In this document: positions 1 through 9,100 of the stretch, in pieces | Layout: the number at the start of each line of letters is the position of its first letter | How positions within the stretch are numbered: position 1 is the stretch's first letter | NCBI GenBank assembly: GCA_900754085.1 | Contig: CAAEBO010000065.1 | Coordinates: 1 to 20,220, forward strand | Length of the DNA: 20,220 nucleotides | DNA from: Clostridia bacterium | Lineage (GTDB): Bacteria > Bacillota > Clostridia > TANB77 > CAG-508 | Direction: 5' to 3' | Notes under the pieces: model-generated | Seen by the model: only the letters and a program-made list of their open reading frames with translations | The model's database searches: none | What the model was told of the DNA's origin: nothing | Translations under genes and position numbers: made by a program

Positions 1-78
1 AATTATATAATTTTTGTTATAGGCAGTTTTTATATTTACGGTGATGTAATTAATTACATACAAGATGATGCAAAATAA
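1..78 (+). CDS. 3' end of an unidentified upstream protein (partial)
   Basis: The first frame is open from base 1 to a TAA at 76-78, giving 25 residues. It begins with a hydrophobic stretch (NYIIFVIGSFYIYG) and ends in a polar tail (QDDAK). This looks like the end of a small membrane protein or of a protein with a C-terminal hydrophobic helix. The other two forward frames contain early stops. The fragment is too short to identify, and a chance open frame is possible in such AT-rich DNA. No clear intrinsic terminator is visible between this stop and the next promoter. Confidence 0.4.
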   Translation, partial: NYIIFVIGSFYIYGDVINYIQDDAK

Positions 79-144
79 TATAGTTATAAATTGTAAAAGC
101 AAAAATAATTAAAAAACAAAACAATATAGCTTAAAATAAAATAA

Positions 145-173
145 TTTACAAAAAAAATCTAATATGATAGAAT
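145..173 (+). promoter_or_regulatory. sigma-A type promoter for the dapF-dapL-lepB operon
   Basis: A -35 box TTTACA (145-150) is followed by a 17-base spacer and a -10 box TAGAAT (168-173). A TG one base upstream of the -10 makes it an extended -10. Transcription would start near 180, about 57 bases before dapF. The same string TATGATAGAAT occurs upstream of pyrH in this window. Confidence 0.7.
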
Positions 174-178
174 GCTAA

Positions 179-207
179 CTAGAAAAAATATAATTATAAT
201 TTTCTAG
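179..207 (+). other. inverted repeat at the predicted 5' end of the dapF transcript
   Basis: CTAGAAAA (179-186) and TTTTCTAG (200-207) are perfect 8-base inverted arms around a 13-base AT-rich loop. Since transcription should begin at about 180, the mRNA may start with this hairpin, or the DNA dyad may be a regulator site. The stem is AT-rich and weak, and no T-tract follows, so it is not a terminator. Confidence 0.35.
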
Positions 208-236
208 AATTTGATATATTAAAGAAGTGAATAGCT

Positions 237-1067
237 ATGATAGAATTTACAAAGATGCAAGGATTAGGGAATGATTATGTTTATATTGATGCGGTAAATC
301 AAAAGATAGAAAACGCATCATTACTATCTAAAATTATTAGTGATAGGCATTTTGGTGTAGGTTCAGATGGATTAATTCTAATTTGCAAAAGTGAACGTGC
401 AGATTTTAAGATGCAAATGTTTAATTCAGATGGAAGCGAAGCTGAAATGTGTGGAAATGGAATACGTTGTGTAGGAAAATTTGTTTATGATAAAAGACTT
501 ACAGACAAAACAATATTAAAAATTGAAACTCTAGCAGGAGTGAAAAAACTTCAATTAAACATAACAAAAGGAAAAGTAGATACAGTTAGAGTAGATATGG
601 GGCTACCAATATTTGAAGCGAAAAAAATCCCAGTGATTTCGAATAAAGAAATAGTAAAAAACTTAGAAATAGAAATTTATGACAAAAAATTTAAATTTAC
701 ATGTTTATCTATGGGTAATCCACATGCTATAACTTTTATAAAAAATATAGAAGATATTGAAGTAGAAAAATATGGAAGTCAGATGGAAATAAATGAAAAA
801 TTTCCTAATAAAACGAATGTAGAGTTTATAGAAATTGTAAACAAAAGGTATATAAAGATGAGAGTATGGGAAAGAGGTGCAGGTGAAACTTTAGCATGTG
901 GAACGGGAGCATGTGCTAGTGTAGTAGCAGGAATTGTAAATAATCTACTTGATGAAAAAGTGACAGTAGAATTATTAGGAGGAAAATTGGAAATAGAATG
1001 GGATAAACATAATAAGCATGTATATATGACAGGCCCAGCTGTTACAGTTTTTGAAGGGAGATTATAA
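237..1067 (+). CDS. dapF: diaminopimelate epimerase
   Basis: This cytoplasmic enzyme converts LL-diaminopimelate to meso-diaminopimelate, the precursor of lysine and of the peptidoglycan cross-linking residue, by PLP-independent two-cysteine acid-base catalysis. The 276 residues match the usual family length. Both halves of the pseudo-symmetric fold carry their cysteine signatures: EMCGNGIRC with Cys72, and GAGETLACGTGACA with Cys221. The N-terminal MQGLGNDYVYID motif and SMGNPHAI (near 158-165) are also family hallmarks. The ATG at 237 is preceded by AAAGAAGTGA and is the only start that keeps the N-terminal motif. It is the first gene of an operon, and dapL begins 2 bases after its stop, with dapL's ribosome binding site inside the dapF end. 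The pairing with dapL, which makes its substrate, supports both calls. Confidence 0.97.
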   Translation: MIEFTKMQGLGNDYVYIDAVNQKIENASLLSKIISDRHFGVGSDGLILICKSERADFKMQMFNSDGSEAEMCGNGIRCVGKFVYDKRLTDKTILKIETLAGVKKLQLNITKGKVDTVRVDMGLPIFEAKKIPVISNKEIVKNLEIEIYDKKFKFTCLSMGNPHAITFIKNIEDIEVEKYGSQMEINEKFPNKTNVEFIEIVNKRYIKMRVWERGAGETLACGTGACASVVAGIVNNLLDEKVTVELLGGKLEIEWDKHNKHVYMTGPAVTVFEGRL

Positions 1068-1069
1068 TT

Positions 1070-2308
1070 ATGGTAAAAATAAATGAAAACTTTTTAAAAA
1101 TGGAAGATAGCTATTTGTTTTCTACAGTAGCTAATAAAGTATCAAAATATCAACAAGATAATCCGGATAAAAATATTATAAAACTAGGAATAGGAGATGT
1201 AACTAAGCCTATAGCAAATAAAATAATAGAGCAAATGAAAAAGGCAGTAGATGAACTAGGAAAAAGTAATACTTTTAGAGGTTATGGTCCAGAACAAGGA
1301 TATGAATTTTTAAGAAAAGCAATAGTTAAATATGATTATGAAAGAAGAGGAATACAAATATTGCCAGATGAAGTTTTTATATCAGATGGATCGAAATGTG
1401 ATTGTGGAAACATTGTGGATTTGTTTGATATAAATAATAAAATTGCAATAACAGATCCAGTTTATCCGGTATATTTAGATACAAACATAATTTCTGGAAG
1501 AACAGGTAAATATAATACTGAAACGGGTAGATATGATGGAGTTATTTATATACCATGTACATATGAAAATGATTTTATACCAGAACTTCCACAAGAAATT
1601 CCAGACATTATATATTTATGTTTTCCAAATAATCCAACAGGAACAGTTATATCAAAAGAAGAATTAGCTAGATGGGTAAAATATGCTAAAGAAAATAATT
1701 CTATTATTTTATATGATGCTGCATATGAGGCATTTATAACTGAAGAAAATATTCCTCATACTATATATGAAATAGAAGGAGCAAAAGAAGTTGCTATAGA
1801 ATTTAAGAGTTTTTCAAAAACAGCGGGATTCACAGGAATAAGATGTGCATATACAATAGTTCCTAAGGAACTAAAAATAAAATTAAATAATGGAAAAGAA
1901 GTTAGTTTAAATAAATTATGGAATAGAAGACAATGTACAAAATTTAATGGAGTTTCATATATAACTCAAAGAGCTGCCGAGGCTATTTATACAGAAGAAG
2001 GACAAAAAGAGATAAAAGAAAATATTAAATATTATTTAGAAAATGCTAAAATAATAAGAGAAGGATTAGATGAGGTTGGAATACAACACTGTGGAGGTAT
2101 AAATTCTCCATATATATGGATTAAAGTTCCAAACAATATGAAATCTTGGAAATTTTTTGATATGTTATTAGAAAAAGCGAATATTGTAGGAACACCAGGA
2201 GTTGGATTTGGACCAAGTGGTGAAGGATATTTTAGACTAACAGCATTTGGTGAAAGAAAAAATACAGAAGAAGCAATGAAGAGAATTAAAGAAACATTGC
2301 AATTCTAG
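1070..2308 (+). CDS. dapL: LL-diaminopimelate aminotransferase
   Basis: A PLP-dependent class I/II aminotransferase that converts tetrahydrodipicolinate directly to LL-diaminopimelate using glutamate, bypassing the acylated intermediates. It has 412 residues, the usual DapL length. The PLP lysine is Lys250 in FKSFSKTAGFTGIRCAYT. CFPNNPTGT (184-192) and YDAAYEAF (215-222) are the expected cofactor-binding motifs, and the N-terminal IGDVTKP and FRGYGPEQGYEFLR motifs separate DapL from ordinary aspartate aminotransferases. The start at 1070 follows AAGGGAG (1054-1060), which lies within the end of dapF, so translation of the two is probably coupled. No dapD, dapC or dapE homologue is seen in the window. 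Confidence 0.95.
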   Translation: MVKINENFLKMEDSYLFSTVANKVSKYQQDNPDKNIIKLGIGDVTKPIANKIIEQMKKAVDELGKSNTFRGYGPEQGYEFLRKAIVKYDYERRGIQILPDEVFISDGSKCDCGNIVDLFDINNKIAITDPVYPVYLDTNIISGRTGKYNTETGRYDGVIYIPCTYENDFIPELPQEIPDIIYLCFPNNPTGTVISKEELARWVKYAKENNSIILYDAAYEAFITEENIPHTIYEIEGAKEVAIEFKSFSKTAGFTGIRCAYTIVPKELKIKLNNGKEVSLNKLWNRRQCTKFNGVSYITQRAAEAIYTEEGQKEIKENIKYYLENAKIIREGLDEVGIQHCGGINSPYIWIKVPNNMKSWKFFDMLLEKANIVGTPGVGFGPSGEGYFRLTAFGERKNTEEAMKRIKETLQF

Positions 2309-2333
2309 TATAAGCTAGGAGGCAATTATAAAA

Positions 2334-2972
2334 ATGAATATTAATGAAGAGCTAAGAAATATTCTAGAATGGATAATATGCATTATTATAGCGGTAATTT
2401 TAGGGTTATGGATACGATATTATATAATGACTCCAACCCAAGTTAGATCAGTTTCTATGAAGCCTACACTAATAGAAGGTCAAAGGTTAATTTTAAATAG
2501 AACAATAAGACTAAGTAATAAACTTCCAGAAAGAGGAGATATTATTACATTTGAAGCACCATCAGAGGATTATTTAACAGAAGCAGAATTTAAGGAATCA
2601 CCTATAGCAAGATATAAAGAACCTGAAGGTGGATTTAATAAATTTGTTCATAATGTTTTAGAAATAGGTAAAACAAGTTATATAAAAAGAGTAATTGCCT
2701 TGCCAGGCGAACATGTTAAAATTCAAGATGGTAAAGTATATATAAATGGAGAAGAATTTAAGGAAGAATACCTTTCTAATACTGTAAAAACAGAAGCAGA
2801 AGGTGGCTTGGTGTTAGATTTTGTTGTACCAGAAGGAACTGTGTTTGCTATGGGAGATAACAGAGAAGAAAGCCATGATTGTAGAGCATTTGGATGTGTG
2901 CCACAAGATAAAATAGAAAGTACAGTACTTTTTAGGTTTTGGCCATTTGATAAATTTGGAAAAGTTGAATAA
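2334..2972 (+). CDS. lepB: type I signal peptidase
   Basis: A membrane-bound serine protease with a Ser/Lys dyad that removes Sec signal peptides on the outer face of the membrane. Its 212 residues fit the short Gram-positive class. A single N-terminal membrane helix spans about residues 10-31. The nucleophile Ser41 lies in VRSVSMKPTL, the general base Lys118 in SYIKRVIALPGE, and the late box is GDNREESHDCR (174-184). The residue just before the last Arg, usually Ser, is Cys183 here; this is a mild variant and not an obvious loss of function. The ATG follows a perfect AGGAGG (2317-2322), 25 bases after dapL. It is the last clear gene of the operon. It could process the exported RHS protein encoded next, as it would any Sec substrate. 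Confidence 0.95.
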   Translation: MNINEELRNILEWIICIIIAVILGLWIRYYIMTPTQVRSVSMKPTLIEGQRLILNRTIRLSNKLPERGDIITFEAPSEDYLTEAEFKESPIARYKEPEGGFNKFVHNVLEIGKTSYIKRVIALPGEHVKIQDGKVYINGEEFKEEYLSNTVKTEAEGGLVLDFVVPEGTVFAMGDNREESHDCRAFGCVPQDKIESTVLFRFWPFDKFGKVE

Positions 2973-2993
2973 AAAATAAAAGGGAAAATAGAT

Positions 2994-3077
2994 ATGAAAA
3001 ATAAGGGGATATTAAAAATTTATAAGTTTGTTTATGTAGGAAAAAGTACTACACAAATTTGTTATGCAACTCGCTAA
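2994..3077 (+). CDS. possible 27-residue peptide running into the terminator
   Basis: An ATG at 2994 opens 27 codons. The frame ends with TAA at 3075-3077, inside the 5' arm of the terminator hairpin. AAGGG (2980-2984) sits 9 bases upstream as a weak ribosome binding site. The peptide is basic (MKNKGILKIYKF at the start) and ends GKSTTQICYATR. No signal peptide or known family is recognised. It could be a real small protein of the lepB operon, a leader whose translation affects the terminator, or chance. Conservation of its second half in related genomes would decide. Confidence 0.3.
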   Translation: MKNKGILKIYKFVYVGKSTTQICYATR

Positions 3078-3103
3078 TGTTAAATACATTTAGCGAGTTT
3101 TTT
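3068..3103 (+). terminator. intrinsic terminator after the lepB operon
   Basis: Arms CTCGCTAA (3070-3077) and TTAGCGAG (3090-3097) form a perfect 8-bp stem, extended by two A-T pairs, with a 12-base loop and a run of six T at 3098-3103. It separates the dapF-dapL-lepB unit from the RHS gene. About 20 bases later there is only a weak promoter-like match, so partial read-through into the RHS gene cannot be excluded. Confidence 0.85.
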
Positions 3104-3150
3104 GCATATATGGGCATAGCCTAATAAATAAAAAAGGAGGAGTAAAATTT

Positions 3151-6100
3151 ATGAAGAAATGGAGGGAAAAACTAAAATGGCTTAATATAAAAATAATAGC
3201 AATATTACTAATAATAACAATAACAATTACATCTAATGAAAATTTTGTAAATGCTATAAGTATTAAAGCTAAACAAAACAAAGATAGTACTAAGCTAACA
3301 ACAGAAGAATTAAACGAAAGAGAAAATAATAGGAATAAAGAGAGCGAAAAAACACGAAATATATTAGGTGAGGATATATCTAAAAGAAAATTAAACGAAA
3401 AAACTTTTTTTATGAGTGATGGAAGTAGTTTAGTTACTGTCTACCCAAGTAATGTACACTATGAAGAAAATGGAAAGCTAGAAGAGATAGACAATCGATT
3501 AACTGAAAACGGAGAAAACATACAAAATAACCAAGGTCCATATAGTATTCAGTATTCAAAAGAAATTTTAGAAGATTGTGAAATTGGAAAAATAAAGAAA
3601 GGACAAAATGAAATCAAATGGAAGTTCATAGGTAATGAAAGAAAAAATAAAATAAATAACATACAAAATGAAGATAAAACACAAAATGGTATTTTAACAG
3701 AAAATATTATTAAAGAAATACAAAATAATTCAACTAAAAAGGAAACAAAAATAAATAAAGTAAAAGCTAAAATAAAAAATCCTAAAGTGAAAAATGAAAA
3801 GAACAAGAAACTAAATATTTTATATAATAGCGAAAATGCAGATATAATAGAGCAAGAGAATGTTTTTTCACAAATTCAATATGAGAATATTTTAGATAAT
3901 ACAGATTTAGAATATTCCAATACAGCAGATTCAGTCAAAGAAAGCATTATAATAAAAAATAAAGAAAGTGTACAAGAAAAATACGTTTTTGAATACGAAG
4001 TAAATAACATGAAAATGTCACTAAACGAAGATAAGGAAATTTTGGTGACAAGTGAAAATACAGATGAGGTTATATATAAGATAGAAGCACCATATATGTT
4101 TGATAATAAATTAGAACAATCAACAGATATAGAAGTTAATCTAATAGATGAAGATAACAGATATATAGTAGAGATTATACCAAGTAAAGACTGGATAGAA
4201 GCAAAAGAAAGAGAATATCCAATTACAATAGATCCAACTATAAATACTTCATTAGATTATAGAAATATACAAGATACCTTTATATTTAAAGGAGATTCTA
4301 GAACACCAAATAGGCATAAAGCACACATCATAAGAATAGGAAGTAACAACCGACTAAAGAATCCACCAAGAGGTTTAATCAAATTTAATTTACCAGAATT
4401 AAGAGCAGGAGACCAAGTTATTGCTGCTATGCTAGATATATGCAATTACCCAGACACAGAAGAATGGACACCTTCACAAAACGAAATGCAAATAAATGTA
4501 CATAAAATGACCGCAGATTGGAATGAAGAATGGGCTTCTTGGGACAATTGCAATAATAATTATGATCAACATATAACGGATTATATTAAATACAAATATG
4601 ATCCAAATTCACCTTTTAAATATAATTATTTTAATATTACATCTATAGTAAAAGACTGGTATGTAAATGGTAATAATTATGGAATTATGTTAAAGGATAA
4701 TGCAGAAAGATATAATTATAATCAATCAGATGCATATTTTGTTTCTGCCAATACACATTCAGCATATATGCAAGGGAGACCGATGATACAAATTGTTTAT
4801 AGAAACCAAACTGGTATAGAAGGAAAAATGAGTTATCATGCACAAGAATTAGGAAGAGCGGGAACTATAAATACAAATGATTATAATGGAAATTTAACAT
4901 TAATACATTCAGATGTTACTACTCCAGGAGAAAGAATTAATATAGGAATTTCGCATATTTATAATACTAATAATAGAAATGATGATTCTGAAGTCGGAAG
5001 GGGATTTAAATTAAACTATAAACAACAAATTAATTTAGTAAATATTAATAACATAGAATATGCAAGATTTTTAGATGAAGACGGTACAGAACATTATTTT
5101 AAGAAAATAGGTAATACCTATATAGATGAGGACGGATTAAATTTAAGATTAACACTAGAAAATAATATTTTTACAATGATTGATAGTGTTGGAAGCAAAC
5201 AGCGTTTTAAAAAGATAAAAGATAAATGGCAATTATATGAAATAGAAAATTCGGAAAAAGAAAAAATAATCATTAACTTAGATGGAAATGGAACTATAAA
5301 TTCAATAACAGATACTTCGGGAACAAATGTAAATTTAGAATATAGTAATGGTAAACTATCTGCAATAAAAGATTTAACTGGAAGAAAGACAGAGTATTTT
5401 TATAATTCAAATGGAAACTTAATACAAATAAAATATCCAGATGGAAAAAGTTCATGGTATGAATATGATAATTTAAATTTATTAACAAAAGCTCAAAATA
5501 TAGATAACTCATATTTTTTATATGACTACTATAGGCAAAAAGTAAATAGAGTAAAAAGTATAAAACAATATGGTAGAAATAATGAAGAAGGAGCTTATTT
5601 AGGAATAGAGTATGAAAATAATACAACAAAGTTCATTAATGAAGAAGGCTATACAAATGTATATACTTTTGATAATTCTGGAAGAACTATAAGTGTAGGA
5701 GATTTTGGAAAAGAAGGAAATAACATAAATAATGCATATGGAAAAATGTTTGAGTATGGAAATGAAGGAGTATCTAAGAATAAACTATTGCTAGAATCCA
5801 ATTTAATATCTGTTAAGGAAACACCAGGAAATCTTGTAAAAAATGCGTATTTTGATAATGGACTAGATAACTGGACAAAAATTGCACATAATGATGGAAA
5901 TGATTGTGTCATAAATATAGATAATAATAATGTTTATAAAACATGGGGAACAGCATATGAAGAAAGAAAATTATTTCAAAGTATAGCAATTTCAGGAAAA
6001 AAAGGAGATGTTTTTAATTTATCATATTGGGTTAAATCACTTGGATTACAAGATGGAGGTCCAGGAGGAAGAACAGTAAGTTTAACTATAGCAATAGTAA

Positions 6101-9100
6101 GAAACGATAATACAGCACAGTGGTATGATTCATTTGTAAATACAGATACATCACATTGGCAATTTATGTCTAAAGAGATTATTGCAGACAGCGATTATAA
6201 GTCTATAGATATTCATTTAATAAATAATTATGGTGCAAATGATACTTTTTGGGATAATATAGGATTATTTAAAGAAACAAAAGGAACTAGCTACCAATAT
6301 GATAGCAATGGAAATATTATTTCTACAGTAGATAAGGCAAAACAAAATAGTAATTTTAATTATGCATCAAATGGAAAAATAGCGACATCCATGAATGCTA
6401 AAGGTGGAAAATTTACATATGAATATGATTATAATGAACGAAACAGATTAAAAAAAGCATATAACAATTCGGGACAAGAATATAGTTATGAATATGATGA
6501 ATATGGAAATGTAATTAAATCAAGAATAGAAGAAACTAATAGTGCTACTATGCCAGAAAATGGAAAGATTTATAATATACAATTTGTAAGTAGTAATAAT
6601 GTTTTTGATGTGAATGGAGTAAAAACTGGAAATGGTGTTCCAATACAACAGTGGGAATATTTAGAAGGATATCCTAATAAGGCATTTATAGTGGAAAATA
6701 AAGAAGATGGCTATTTTTCATTAATTGCAAGACATTCGAATAAAGCAGTAGATGTAGATACAAATACTCTAAAATTACAACAATACCAGAAACATTCAGG
6801 AGATAATCAACTTTGGAAGGCAATAGACAATGGTGATGGAACAATAAGACTTATGAGTAAGGCAAAAGAAGAATATTGTATAACACTAAAAGAAGATTCA
6901 AAAGAAAATGGAATAGATATTGTAATATCTAAGTGGGAAGGAAAAGCTACTCAGAAGTTAAAATTACACGATATTGATGGAAACAATTTACTTGCAGACA
7001 AAGAGAAAATAGAGTCTGGTGAAGTGTATAGAATAAAAGCAAAACATAGTAATTTATACTTAGAAGCTTCTGGCGATTGTGATGCTAATGGTTCAGAAAT
7101 AACACAAAGGGAATATAAAGCAAATGATAAAAAACAATTATGGAGAATAGTAAGACTTTCTGATAATACATATAAAATTGTAAATATGGCAAGTAAAGAA
7201 GGAAAAGTAATAGATGTTAGAAATGCGTTAAATGAGAATGAAAAGAACTTACAAATGTATGTAAACTTGGAGAACAATAAAGCACAAAACTGGAAGTTTG
7301 ATAAAAATTCCGATGGAACATATACTATAAAAAGCAGAATAGGGGATATAAGCAAGGCAATAACAATATATCAAAATTCTAGTGAAATAGGATTTAAAAG
7401 TGTAATATATGATATAAACTACAAAGATAATCAAAAATTTTATTTAGAAAAAGTAGATATGTTCGACATTGATATTGGCAGTACTTATAAAATAAAAGCA
7501 AAACATAGCAATAAATATATAGGAATAAATGGAACAAATGTTGAACAGCAATCAGCCAATGATTTAAACACACAAAGATGGAAAATAAAAAGATTACATA
7601 ATGGATATTATAAAATATTATCTGCAGAAGATAATAGTAATGTAATAGATATAGAAAATGCTAATACAGAAATGGGTGCAAATGTAAGAGTAACTAAGAA
7701 TTCTGACGAGACACGTAAAGAACAAGAATTCGAATTTGTACCAACTGGAGATGGATGTTATAGTATAAGACCAAGACTTACACTAGGAAAAAGATGTTTA
7801 GATGTTGCAGAAGCTAAAAAAGAAGATGGTGTTAATGTATGGAGTTGGGGAATTTGTAATAGTGACGCTCAAAAATTTTATTTAGAAGAGGTAATTCCAT
7901 CAGAAGAAAAGAAATATATAGAAACTACAGGCGAATATTCGGCAGATGGTAGATATTTAGCAAGTATGAAAGACCAATTAGGAAATAAGACTACATATGA
8001 ATATGATACAAATAGAGGGCTAATACTAAAAGAAACAGATGCAAAAGGAAATACAACGAATTATGAATACGATACTAAAACAGATAATTTACAAAAAATA
8101 TCAAAAAAAGTTGGTAACCAAGAATATAGTAATACATATACATATGAAAATGACAATATAAAAACTATAACACATAATGGAACGAAATATTCATATAATT
8201 ACGATGGATTTGGAAATGTTAAAGATATATATATTGGAAATCAATTAATGAAAACAACGAAGTATGGGCAAAAGAGTGGCAACATAGACGAAATAATATA
8301 TGGAAATAGTCAGAATGTTAAATATAAATATGATAGATTTAACAGAATTGTAAAAAAAGAGAAAGTAACGGGAAATATTGAATATGTATATGATTCGAAG
8401 TCAAATTTAAAAACAGTTGCAGATAATTCAATTGGTCTTACAACTAATTATACATATGACTTAGCAGATAGAGTTACAGGTATAGACTATAGTAATAATT
8501 TTAAGATAAATTATGAGTATGACTTAAATAATAATGTTAATAACGTAAAATACAATTTTAATAATAAAGAATATTCAACAAATTATAGTTTTGGAGGAGA
8601 CAATAATATAAATAGTCTATCTTTTGATAAAACTATACAACAGACTAATTATGATAGGTTATTAAGAACTTCAAGTAAAAATATAATTAATGAAAATGCA
8701 ACATATAAAACAGAATATAAATATGTAAATACAAATGATAAAAATAAAACAACTACACTATTAGAATCTATAAAAAATGGAAACGAAGATGAAATAAAAT
8801 ATATTTATGATGAACTAGGGAACATAAAAGAAATTTACAAAGGAAATAATATTATAGTTAATTACTATTATGATGAGCTAGGACAAGTAATTAGAGAAAA
8901 CAATAAAGAACAAAATAAAACATATATATATGAATACGACATCGGTGGTAATATAACAAATAAAAACGTATACGAGTACACAGATAAAGAAATTACAAAC
9001 CAACCAACAGAAATTATAGAATACATATACAATAATGCAAACTGGAAAGATCAATTAACATCTTATAATGGAAAAGAAATTATTTATGATTCTGTAGGAA

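Noticed and set aside
3053..3062. Perfect 10-bp palindrome ACAAATTTGT before the terminator
   Set aside because: Short AT-rich palindromes are expected by chance in DNA of this composition, and nothing else supports a site.
3102..3130. TTGCAT with 17-base spacing to TAAATA as a promoter for the RHS gene
   Set aside because: The -10 match is poor and the transcript would begin at the ribosome binding site; not strong enough to list as a feature.
7033..7530. Repeated IKAKHSN-coding segments as a possible mobile or CRISPR-like repeat
   Set aside because: They are in frame and explained by duplicated trefoil domains, with no regular spacing or spacers.
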